From: Chitinophagales bacterium
GTDB lineage: Bacteria > Bacteroidota > Bacteroidia > Chitinophagales > UBA2359
NCBI GenBank assembly: GCA_020631035.1
Contig: JAHDIA010000073.1
Span: forward strand, 2,121-12,060
Direction of reading: 5' to 3'
DNA: 9,940 nt
Part shown: one piece after another, positions 1 through 6,761 of the stretch
Layout: each line of letters opens with the position of its first letter
Position numbering within the stretch: the stretch's first letter is position 1
Translations under genes and position numbers: made by a program
Notes under the pieces: model-generated
Databases searched by the model: none
The model's input: only the letters and a program-made list of their open reading frames with translations
Told to the model about the DNA's origin: nothing

Positions 1-72
1 TTCCGTTTTCTGTTCCGTTTTCTGTTCCGTTTTCTGTTCCGTTTTCTGTTCCGTTTTCTGTTCCGTTGTCGG
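1..72. repeat. 12-bp tandem repeat (TTCCGTTTTCTG) minisatellite, cut by window edge
   Basis: The unit TTCCGTTTTCTG occurs five times perfectly (1-60), followed by a sixth, variant copy TTCCGTTGTCGG (61-72). The array begins at the first base of the window, so its true length is unknown. Further single copies and the variants TTCCGTTTTCGG and TTCCATTTTTGG recur between the hairpins downstream (119-142, 189-200, 246-269, 315-338), so the minisatellite and the hairpin cluster form one composite structure. It reads open in some frames only because 12 is a multiple of three; I see no sign of coding use. Confidence 0.9.
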
Positions 73-203
73 TTCGGGCAGACACATAGGTCAGCCCCTA
101 CATTTGGTCTATTTCCTGTTCCGTTTTCGGTTCCATTTTTGGTTCGGGCAGACACATAGGTCTGCCCCTACATTCGGTCTATTTCCTGTTCCGTTATCTG
201 TTC

Positions 204-341
204 GGGCAGGCATAAAACCTGCCCCTACATTTGGGTCATTTCCTGTTCCGTTTTCTGTTCCATTTTTGGTTCGGGCAGGCATAAAACCTGCCCCTACATT
301 TGGGTCATTTCCTGTTCCGTTTTCTGTTCCATTTTTGGTTC
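204..341. repeat. Perfect 69-bp tandem duplication of hairpin plus spacer
   Basis: Bases 204-272 and 273-341 are identical by eye. Each copy carries one GGGCAGG/CCTGCCC hairpin, the CTACATTTGGGTCATTTCCTG linker and two 12-bp units. A third hairpin follows at 342 at the same 69-bp spacing but with a different stem sequence. Perfect identity suggests a recent duplication by slippage or unequal recombination. Confidence 0.9.
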
Positions 342-387
342 GGGCAGACACATAGGTCAGCCCCTACATTTGGTCCGTTTTCGGTTT

Positions 388-412
388 GGGCATCCCGATT
401 TTCGGGATGCCC
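388..412 (-). repeat. REP-like hairpin, GGGCATCCCGA stem
   Basis: This is the longest perfect stem of the cluster: GGGCATCCCGA at 388-398 pairs with TCGGGATGCCC at 402-412 around a three-base TTT loop. Its left flank is CGGTTT and its right flank is CTACATT (the C shared with the stem), so it occupies the same slot as the GGGCAG hairpins although its stem sequence is mostly different. Confidence 0.8.
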
Positions 413-435
413 TACATTCGATCCATTTTCGGTTC

Positions 436-455
436 AGACGCACGACCGTGCGTCT
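436..455 (-). repeat. REP-like hairpin, AGACGCAC stem
   Basis: AGACGCAC (436-443) pairs with GTGCGTCT (448-455) around GACC. On the minus strand it is preceded by GTAG (456-459). It is the hairpin nearest the 3' end of the secreted-protein gene, about 70 bases beyond its stop codon. It could slow transcription leaving that gene, but it has no U-tract and is not a typical intrinsic terminator. Confidence 0.75.
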
Positions 456-460
456 CTACG

Positions 461-522
461 GGATGTTTATTTTAACAACAATTCACGATTTATAATTTAC
501 CATTCATAATTGATACCCATTT
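461..522. other. AT-rich non-coding junction downstream of the secreted-protein gene
   Basis: This short stretch holds the pattern ATTCACGATT-TATAATTTACC-ATTCATAATT, made of similar ATTCA/TTATAATT words. I recognise the style as a low-complexity intergenic sequence common in Bacteroidota genomes. No intrinsic terminator is evident here. Confidence 0.4.
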
Positions 523-3500
523 TTATTGTACCAATAATTTACCGCTTTCTTGCCATTTGCCTGCTTCGTCTTTGGCTTGGTACAAATAATTTCCTTGTGG
601 TAAATCTTCGATGCTTATACCTTGATTGCTTTGGGGTGCCAATTGAATGGTTTTGACTTTTTTGCCTAACAAATCGTATAATTCCAATACGGCAGCTTCT
701 GTTCCTTGATAATCAATGTTTAGGTATTCTCTAGCGGGATTGGGGTATAGTTTGATACTTGGTGTAGCTGTTGTCTCTAATTCACTTGTCTCTTCCTTTT
801 TGTTTCTTTGGAATAATGAAAATTTAACTGTTAACTTCTTCGGCAAAAATGGGTGAAAATACAAACTGTCCTCACTAATGGCGACTACACTTTTTGCCCA
901 GTAACCATATACATCGTCGTTGCATTCTGCCCATTCTCTGACGGTTTCCTCCACATCCATTGGCATACGTTCCCAGGTCCATTGGTCTTGTGCTTTGTCT
1001 GCAAGAATGTGAATACGGGTTCTATCGTTACACAATGCTGCTTGTTCATCTGTTGATGCTGTATTGTATGTACTATCTATCACCTCCACTGCACGAGCAG
1101 CATTACCAAAATTCAGGTAATCGTATGCCAATTGAACTTTGTGTTTGTTGCTACTTCCATACTGTTCAAAGTTTTCAAGTCTACAAGGCGATTCTGGTGT
1201 ATTGTCTCCACACTCACAATTCATCAATTCTACATTTAAAAGGGCAAATTCATTTTCCAACTGTTGAAGTTGTACTTTCCATTGGTTTAACTCTTGGCAT
1301 ACTTCTGAAGAACAAGGATCATCAGTTGGGTCCCCACCTGTAGAGGTTGGGTCTGTAATACCTGAGGGCAAAATCAAACTAGTTGGTCCAATACAAGTAT
1401 CAGGCATTAAAAGCACATAATTTGCTTGTCCGACCTTAGCATACGTTGGGCAACAACTTACTTCGCCTATTTTATTAAAAATCGAAGCCAAACAAGAGCA
1501 ATCAACTCCATTGATCAAGCTTTCTAAATAAGCAATTTCACTTGATATAGTTGCCAATTCCATTTCTATTGCCAAACATGGATCTACAGGCGGCGGTGGT
1601 AACTGTATAGCACTGCAATTTGCCATTACATCTGACAAATCACTGAAATCAAGACTAGAACAACTGACCACATCGTTTGCTTGCAAAACAGAGTTGGGAT
1701 GCCCTGAACTACTAGGCTGTGATTGATTATAAACGATATATTCTGTTGGTGTGCCGTCAGTCTCGATCAATCCTGCCTCAAACCATATATGTTTGGGAGC
1801 ATTGATATTGCTAACACTTCCAGAAAAATTAGGGCTTCCATCCAGCCATTGATTGGAAAACAAATTGCTTCGACTGTTAAAGTTCTCCCCACAAACATTC
1901 AACAAATCATAAGGACCATCTTGTACCCTCCAAGCAGTAAGGGAGTGAGCTTGTCCATCTACCGCAAACCTATTGCAAGTAACGGAAACGCCATCGTCTC
2001 CTGTTTGGCTATAATAGCCTACATTGGTTCCCTGAAAATCATTGTCACTAATGATGTTGGGAATGTTATCATTTTTACTATGCAAAGAGGTTAATAAGCC
2101 TACATTCATATAAGCTCCCGCTTGGGTATAATCTGCAAAAATTGGTGCAGCGTTTCCACCAAAAGCATTATTATGAATACGAGTTCCTTGGGTTTCAAAC
2201 AAATGAATACCAAAATTGACTTTTCCAGATACCAACAAAGGTGGGGCACTTTCAATATTTAGGAATTGGTTGTTTTCAATAGATAAATCATCTGAAGAAG
2301 CAGTGTAAACCCCACGATACAGACTATGGAAAGTATTTTGTTGGATTACACTTCTGTGTGCATTTAATATATGTATTCCATTGTCCAAGTCCAACAGTAC
2401 ACATTCTTTCATTGTCAACTGCCCCCCAGACAAACGCACACCATTCCCTATGTTTTCACCTTGACTGTTTGGATTGCCAAGGATTTCACATCCGTGAATA
2501 CGGGTATTCAAATCAGAAAACTCCATTGCATACTTGTCATTTCTACGTTCAAAGTGAGTGTTTTTAACAAATGTTTCTTTGTAATACAGACTATACCAAT
2601 TGCTATTGGCTGGTTTGACTACACGAATGTCCCTTACATTGTTTCTAAACAAATTGGGCTGTGTTGGATTGCCATTTTCGTCGCTATAATCATCTTCTGT
2701 AGCTGTTGTTGAGTGGCTTGCTCCTATACAAAAAACAGGGGAGGAAAAAGGCTCTACATTGGGTACTTCGTCACTACTTGCTACTCCAATCAATGCTTGC
2801 TCTATTGTTACACCATTGTAGACCTCAATCAAAGCACGATTACTTTCATAGGCAAATATATTGTTTACATCATTGCTCTTTCCTCTGATGCCATTCCAAT
2901 CCTCATCACACAATCCTCTTAGTGTAGCAAAGTCGCGAACAATCAAACGGCCACCTGGAAATACCTCAATGCCCATTCTCTCCCAAAACTCAACAGTAAT
3001 GCCTTCAATGATAAGTGTTCCATATACTTCAATGTTTGTTCCTACAGTTACTGTTGATTGATTTAAACCAAAGTTGATGTCAGTTGTTCCTTCGGGAACT
3101 ACATAATTCCCATTTTGAGTATTGTCTGCATCAATGTCAAAGTTGATACTGCTTAGAAGACTATTGCATGCACTGATTTCAACATTATTGGTAATATGTA
3201 TGCATCCATTGTTTCCTGTTACTGTTGCATAATACAAACCTTGTCCATAATTGCTTGCAGGATTTGCCAAAGTGAAACCGCCACTACTAACTAAAACAGG
3301 ATCTTGACTTCCTTCCTCAATAAAATACCATTGAGTAGTTGTTCCAACTCCATTGGGTGTAATTTGAAGATCTGTCCCATTGTAAGACAACGTATAGTAA
3401 GAGGGTTCTGGATTAACGGGTCTATTGGTTTCCAAGCGGTACTGACACGCTCCAAAAATTTCATCAATATTTCCATCTGAATCTATCACACTACATTGGT

Positions 3501-6288
3501 CTGCTTCGTCTATGGCAACTGATACATTGTATTCTCCATCCAGTATCAAATCTGTAATAAAGATGCAATTGTAGCCTTCTGTGTATTCAAAATCTACTGG
3601 ATTGCCATTTTGATCTGTAACTGACCAAGCAAGAGCAAAAGGATAATCATCGTATATGTCTAGTTTGGCAACAAAGCCATTGCAAAAAGGCTCTGTTGAC
3701 AACACAAAAGAACCTTCACTAGGTTCAGTCACTTCAGTTGGTACAAAATTCACTGCGGGTGCCAATTGACTCATTTTGGTTTTGAATACTGAGTATCCAT
3801 CATAGTCTGTACCATAGGTTCTATCTTTGTAGATGCCAATGTTAAAGGTATTGCTGTATTCATAATTACCATCTCCATTGTTGTCTGTTACTATACATCC
3901 ATCTGGCTCTACAACTACCCCGTCTTTGATATAATATTGAGCTACATCCATTGCTTGATTGTCGAACAAAACAGGAGAAGTCCAATTAATCCAGTAAGGT
4001 GTAATCAAATTGGAGTTATTAGGATCCACACAACCATCTTCAACGAACATGTCATCAAAACAAGTTGTAGGTGTAGGATTGCCACGATCTACTATATAAA
4101 TTTTTCCTTGTTTATAAGAATTGTTCTGTACATCATAGCCTCCATTGATATTGTAGACGGTTGCTCCTGCAGCACAGCGAAATGGCACCTCTCCTAAAGC
4201 AGCATCTCGTTCCAAAATATAATAGATATTGTCTATTTCCACATTTCCGCCATAAGGTTCTGCTTGTAAACCAATTAAACGATCTTGTTTGTAATCAACA
4301 CAAGAGTTTCCATAAAAAACCAAGTTTTTCATCTCTACTTTATAAGAATGGGTTAAACTATTACAATCACTTTCATCTAGTAAAATGCCACGCGGTGCAA
4401 GTTTGACATACCCATAATTACTATTAACATCCCCAAAAGTACTAGGGTAAGTCGTTTGAATAAATCCACAATTCTCAATAATAATTTTTCCTTGATCGTT
4501 TCCAGCAGAGGCAATGATATTACCATCCAAATGCCCATAAAAATCAATGGCTTTGAATGCTCCCCCATCAAATAAACAATTACTGATTCTGATTTCAGAC
4601 TGCCCTTGAAAGTTCTGAGGCCCATAAAAAGCTCCAAATAAATGCCCATTGGAATTGTCTTTAAAATAACAAGCATCTATCTGAATATTTTTCACATAGT
4701 CTCCTAATTCATTGGGTTCAATATCTATACCAATAGCATTAAAATGACGTGCACCTAAAATTTGGCAATCCCTAATCGTTAAATTTTCGGTAGAAGTAGG
4801 AGAGATACAATTGCGTCCCACATCCTTAATCAATACATTTTCAATCAATACCCCTTGGCTATGACCATTTACACCAATACCATCATCTCCTGCATTCTTG
4901 AGTCTCAAATTTTTAATGATTATATTATGACTATTGCTGATTTGAATGATGTCATTATTTTCACAAGCATCAATAGCAAAAGTTTCTGCGTCCGCCAACA
5001 TATCTAATATGGGACGATCATCATTAGGGTCATTCTCTTCTCCTGTAAAGTTAAAGGTACTATTGCCAGCAATGGTAATATTGTTACAATTAATAATGCC
5101 AAACATATAAGTATAACACTCTTGTAATTCTTGATTGAGCAAGTCCAATTCTGGAAAGCATTGAAAAAGTGCATCTGTATTGTAATGCCCCCAAGGGTAT
5201 CCACTGAAATTATCCACACAATAATCTATTTGTGTTTTGGTCAAATCGCCATCAGGCATCATTTGAAAATAGTATTCTAATACTAAGTCTACTTGCAACA
5301 AAGTTTTTTGATGGAAAAAACCTGCCATGGAACCATTTGCGAAAGTAAGTTCTGTGGCATAATCATTGTCTTGTTCTAGTTGTAATTTGATGTAGTTGTG
5401 TAAATCAGAAAGTTTTGTAAAATTATGTTCGTGTATTTCATCTTCATACATTGCTCTTAAAGCATCTTGTAAAACATAATTAAAATAATTGGCTCCGCTA
5501 ATCTCTGCTTTAGTAGCAACATAATGAAAAGCATACTTTACATTTGGCAACTCTGGAGTCAAATCTGCTTCAAGACAATAGGTATTGTCTACAGTTGTTC
5601 CTGAAGGCAATGCTGCTTTTAGCGCAACTTGTGCATAAAAAGGTTTGCTATCTGGAATATCCTCGTTTACACATACAAACACATCTCCTGAATGCTCTGG
5701 CTCAAAACCTGTTTGTCCTACGCAAACATCTTGTATTCTTCTGCAACTGACACAACGGTTTTCAAAAGGGTTGGGTTTCCAAGGCAAACTACCTCCTGTT
5801 GGAACATAAATGCCGTTTGACTGTTCTTCCATCCCACTTACCATAACGATGTTGGAATCATAAAAGAAAATTGGATCATCAGGAAAATAATGTTCGGAAT
5901 CGCCCTCTAATTTTACATCATTGTTAATATTGATGGTTAAATCAGCTAAGTTCTCCAACCTAATTTCATCTATCAAATAAGTACATTTCCCATTGCTGCT
6001 GCTGTATCCTTCAATGGTCTTACTTCCACCATAACAATCAATGGTGAGGGTTTTACCTGAACCGTTGAGGTAGTCTTCGGCAATGTGTACAATGAAATTG
6101 GACAATTCGTGGCTGGAGATGCTACCGTTGGCATTTGCATCTGGATTGTTGAGATAGTAGGGCCAATAGTTATAATTATCAATTAAAAAAGATAAATTGA
6201 CATTTTGGGCTTGAAGTGTGAATCCACTACAAAAGATTCCGCATAGTAATAACACCCAAAACCTCTGAAATTGTTTAAAGTCTTTCAT
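523..6288 (-). CDS. Secreted right-handed beta-helix protein with T9SS type A sorting domain
   Basis: The gene encodes 1921 residues from ATG at 6288 to TAA at 523. A Sec signal peptide is clear (hydrophobic residues about 10-25, likely cut after AQAQ-like LQAQ-28). Next comes an EF-hand-type loop at 50-61 (DANANGSISSHE), then a partly helical region with many cysteines (about 160-395). A first parallel beta-helix (about 398-690) contains repeated N-x-x-I-x-I rungs, GDDGIGVNG (467-475) and a GIDIEPN rung near 520. Ig- or PKD-like beta domains follow (about 860-1035), then a second beta-helix (about 1085-1500). Two cysteine-bracketed helices lie at 1571-1599 and 1659-1693, and a helical segment at about 1705-1820. 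The last 77 residues (1845-1921, IKLYPNP ... SGKLLVQ) match the T9SS type A sorting domain, which directs export across the outer membrane and is normally removed by the PorU sortase. The function is unknown: an adhesin or a polysaccharide-active protein are both possible. The domains are seen directly; surface location is inferred from family knowledge. Confidence 0.92.
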   Translation of the reverse strand: MKDFKQFQRFWVLLLCGIFCSGFTLQAQNVNLSFLIDNYNYWPYYLNNPDANANGSISSHELSNFIVHIAEDYLNGSGKTLTIDCYGGSKTIEGYSSSNGKCTYLIDEIRLENLADLTININNDVKLEGDSEHYFPDDPIFFYDSNIVMVSGMEEQSNGIYVPTGGSLPWKPNPFENRCVSCRRIQDVCVGQTGFEPEHSGDVFVCVNEDIPDSKPFYAQVALKAALPSGTTVDNTYCLEADLTPELPNVKYAFHYVATKAEISGANYFNYVLQDALRAMYEDEIHEHNFTKLSDLHNYIKLQLEQDNDYATELTFANGSMAGFFHQKTLLQVDLVLEYYFQMMPDGDLTKTQIDYCVDNFSGYPWGHYNTDALFQCFPELDLLNQELQECYTYMFGIINCNNITIAGNSTFNFTGEENDPNDDRPILDMLADAETFAIDACENNDIIQISNSHNIIIKNLRLKNAGDDGIGVNGHSQGVLIENVLIKDVGRNCISPTSTENLTIRDCQILGARHFNAIGIDIEPNELGDYVKNIQIDACYFKDNSNGHLFGAFYGPQNFQGQSEIRISNCLFDGGAFKAIDFYGHLDGNIIASAGNDQGKIIIENCGFIQTTYPSTFGDVNSNYGYVKLAPRGILLDESDCNSLTHSYKVEMKNLVFYGNSCVDYKQDRLIGLQAEPYGGNVEIDNIYYILERDAALGEVPFRCAAGATVYNINGGYDVQNNSYKQGKIYIVDRGNPTPTTCFDDMFVEDGCVDPNNSNLITPYWINWTSPVLFDNQAMDVAQYYIKDGVVVEPDGCIVTDNNGDGNYEYSNTFNIGIYKDRTYGTDYDGYSVFKTKMSQLAPAVNFVPTEVTEPSEGSFVLSTEPFCNGFVAKLDIYDDYPFALAWSVTDQNGNPVDFEYTEGYNCIFITDLILDGEYNVSVAIDEADQCSVIDSDGNIDEIFGACQYRLETNRPVNPEPSYYTLSYNGTDLQITPNGVGTTTQWYFIEEGSQDPVLVSSGGFTLANPASNYGQGLYYATVTGNNGCIHITNNVEISACNSLLSSINFDIDADNTQNGNYVVPEGTTDINFGLNQSTVTVGTNIEVYGTLIIEGITVEFWERMGIEVFPGGRLIVRDFATLRGLCDEDWNGIRGKSNDVNNIFAYESNRALIEVYNGVTIEQALIGVASSDEVPNVEPFSSPVFCIGASHSTTATEDDYSDENGNPTQPNLFRNNVRDIRVVKPANSNWYSLYYKETFVKNTHFERRNDKYAMEFSDLNTRIHGCEILGNPNSQGENIGNGVRLSGGQLTMKECVLLDLDNGIHILNAHRSVIQQNTFHSLYRGVYTASSDDLSIENNQFLNIESAPPLLVSGKVNFGIHLFETQGTRIHNNAFGGNAAPIFADYTQAGAYMNVGLLTSLHSKNDNIPNIISDNDFQGTNVGYYSQTGDDGVSVTCNRFAVDGQAHSLTAWRVQDGPYDLLNVCGENFNSRSNLFSNQWLDGSPNFSGSVSNINAPKHIWFEAGLIETDGTPTEYIVYNQSQPSSSGHPNSVLQANDVVSCSSLDFSDLSDVMANCSAIQLPPPPVDPCLAIEMELATISSEIAYLESLINGVDCSCLASIFNKIGEVSCCPTYAKVGQANYVLLMPDTCIGPTSLILPSGITDPTSTGGDPTDDPCSSEVCQELNQWKVQLQQLENEFALLNVELMNCECGDNTPESPCRLENFEQYGSSNKHKVQLAYDYLNFGNAARAVEVIDSTYNTASTDEQAALCNDRTRIHILADKAQDQWTWERMPMDVEETVREWAECNDDVYGYWAKSVVAISEDSLYFHPFLPKKLTVKFSLFQRNKKEETSELETTATPSIKLYPNPAREYLNIDYQGTEAAVLELYDLLGKKVKTIQLAPQSNQGISIEDLPQGNYLYQAKDEAGKWQESGKLLVQ

Positions 6289-6394
6289 AAGTTTATTATT
6301 TAAGTAAAAAAATTATTTCGTTGGGGTTTGAGGTGTTTTCTACTACATACAATGCAAAAAATTGAAAATGCAAGTTTCTTTAATTGAAGATTCA
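6289..6394 (-). promoter_or_regulatory. AT-rich leader of the secreted-protein gene
   Basis: The roughly 100 bases before the ATG are AT-rich and end in AATAATAAACTT-ATG, with no AGGAGG-like ribosome site, as is usual in Bacteroidota. A promoter is expected here because a terminator (6665-6696) separates this gene from the one upstream. I could not find a convincing TAnnTTTG -7 box, so no promoter position is claimed. Confidence 0.35.
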
Positions 6395-6605
6395 AGATTA
6401 TGGGAGAGACGACGGAGAATGGAAAGTAGCGATACTACGCCTGATAGTAGAGGAAAGCCCGCAGCGGGGCTTCGGCGGGCTCAGCCACCTTGTGGCAAAA
6501 CGTTCATTTATGGTTTTTGCTTAGTGAGCCTGTCGAACTGAAGCGAGGACTTGCAACGGATAGCAGGGACTCGACTTCGTCCGAAGGTGGTGGCGTTCCG
6601 TTCCA
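6395..6605. repeat. GC-rich non-coding island, probable interspersed repeat
   Basis: By hand count 100 of the 180 bases from 6421 to 6600 are G or C, against 15 of 60 in the next block (6601-6660). It holds several small stem-loops: GTAG/CTAC (6426-6438), AGCCCGC/GCGGGCT (6456-6462 with 6475-6481), GCCAC/GTGGC (6484-6488 with 6492-6496) and CTTCG/CGAAG (6575-6586). The segments GTGAGCCTGTCGAACT and GCAACGGATAGCAGGGAC resemble intergenic repeat sequences I associate with Bacteroidota and other environmental genomes; that is recollection, not a search. No long reading frame, rRNA or tRNA is evident. I saw no clear terminal inverted repeats, so it is not called an insertion element. Confidence 0.5.
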
Positions 6606-6664
6606 AACAAAAAATAAAATTTTGTGGTATAAAGAGTGAGCATTTCAAACATACTCTAAAAAAC

Positions 6665-6696
6665 AAACCCCCAGCGAACTAGTTCGCTGGGGGTTT
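6665..6696 (-). terminator. Intrinsic terminator of the lipoprotein gene, perfect 16-bp palindrome
   Basis: AAACCCCCAGCGAACT (6665-6680) is perfectly complementary to 6681-6696. Read on the minus strand, the hairpin is followed by GTTTTTT (6664-6658), and it lies about 65 bases after the TGA stop of the lipoprotein gene. On the plus strand it is followed by only a short T run (six T's at 6694-6699, three of them within the stem), so it could also stop transcription in the other direction. The loop is effectively zero to four bases (CTAG in the centre). Confidence 0.9.
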
Positions 6697-6717
6697 TTAT
6701 ATGGAATATATTTAAGG

Positions 6718-6738
6718 GTATGTTGGGTTAAAACATAC
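6718..6738. repeat. Small inverted repeat GTATGTT/AACATAC
   Basis: A seven-base stem (6718-6724 with 6732-6738) around a seven-base loop lies between the lipoprotein stop codon and the strong terminator. It lacks a T-tract and is probably only a minor 3' UTR structure. Confidence 0.35.
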
Positions 6739-6761
6739 GCTTATGGCGTTTTCGTTTTTAA

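Larger units (their letters stand above)
73..460 (-). repeat. Cluster of seven REP-like hairpins
   Basis: Seven stem-loops lie in the same orientation. Their arms are 76-83/90-97 (one mismatch), 146-153/160-167 (perfect 8 bp), 204-210/218-224, 273-279/287-293, 342-349/356-363 (one mismatch), 388-398/402-412 (perfect 11 bp) and 436-443/448-455 (perfect 8 bp). On the plus strand every one starts directly after GGTTC, TGTTC or GGTTT, and ends in CTAC, mostly CTACATT. On the minus strand six hairpins are therefore preceded immediately by GTAG; in the 388-412 copy the G of GTAG is the first stem base. A hairpin with a GTAG foot is the known recognition form of REP elements bound by REP-associated tyrosine transposases (RAYT/TnpA-REP, HUH Y1 family). 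No transposase gene lies in the window. The REP assignment is inference from structure; the hairpins and flanks are directly visible. Confidence 0.75.

Noticed and set aside
73..435. Regularly spaced repeats resembling a CRISPR array
   Set aside because: Spacers are copies of one another and of the 12-bp unit, spacing varies from 46 to 70 bases, and no cas gene is present.
436..459. Hairpin after the secreted-protein gene as its terminator
   Set aside because: The stem is not followed by a T-tract on the minus strand and belongs to the REP-like series.
104..509. Overlapping open frames on both strands across the hairpin cluster, with repeated peptides such as GQTHRSAPTFG and RAGIKPAPTFG
   Set aside because: They arise from repeat units whose length is a multiple of three (12 and 69 bp) and contain only hairpin and minisatellite sequence. 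This peptide style is typical of spurious gene calls on intergenic hairpins.
960..1343. Plus-strand open frame of 127 codons inside the secreted-protein gene
   Set aside because: It is a shadow of a well-supported gene with recognised domains on the minus strand and has no protein-like pattern of its own.
6395..6605. rRNA, tRNA or known riboswitch in the GC-rich island
   Set aside because: No tRNA cloverleaf with a T-loop, no recognisable rRNA segments and no riboswitch core could be seen.
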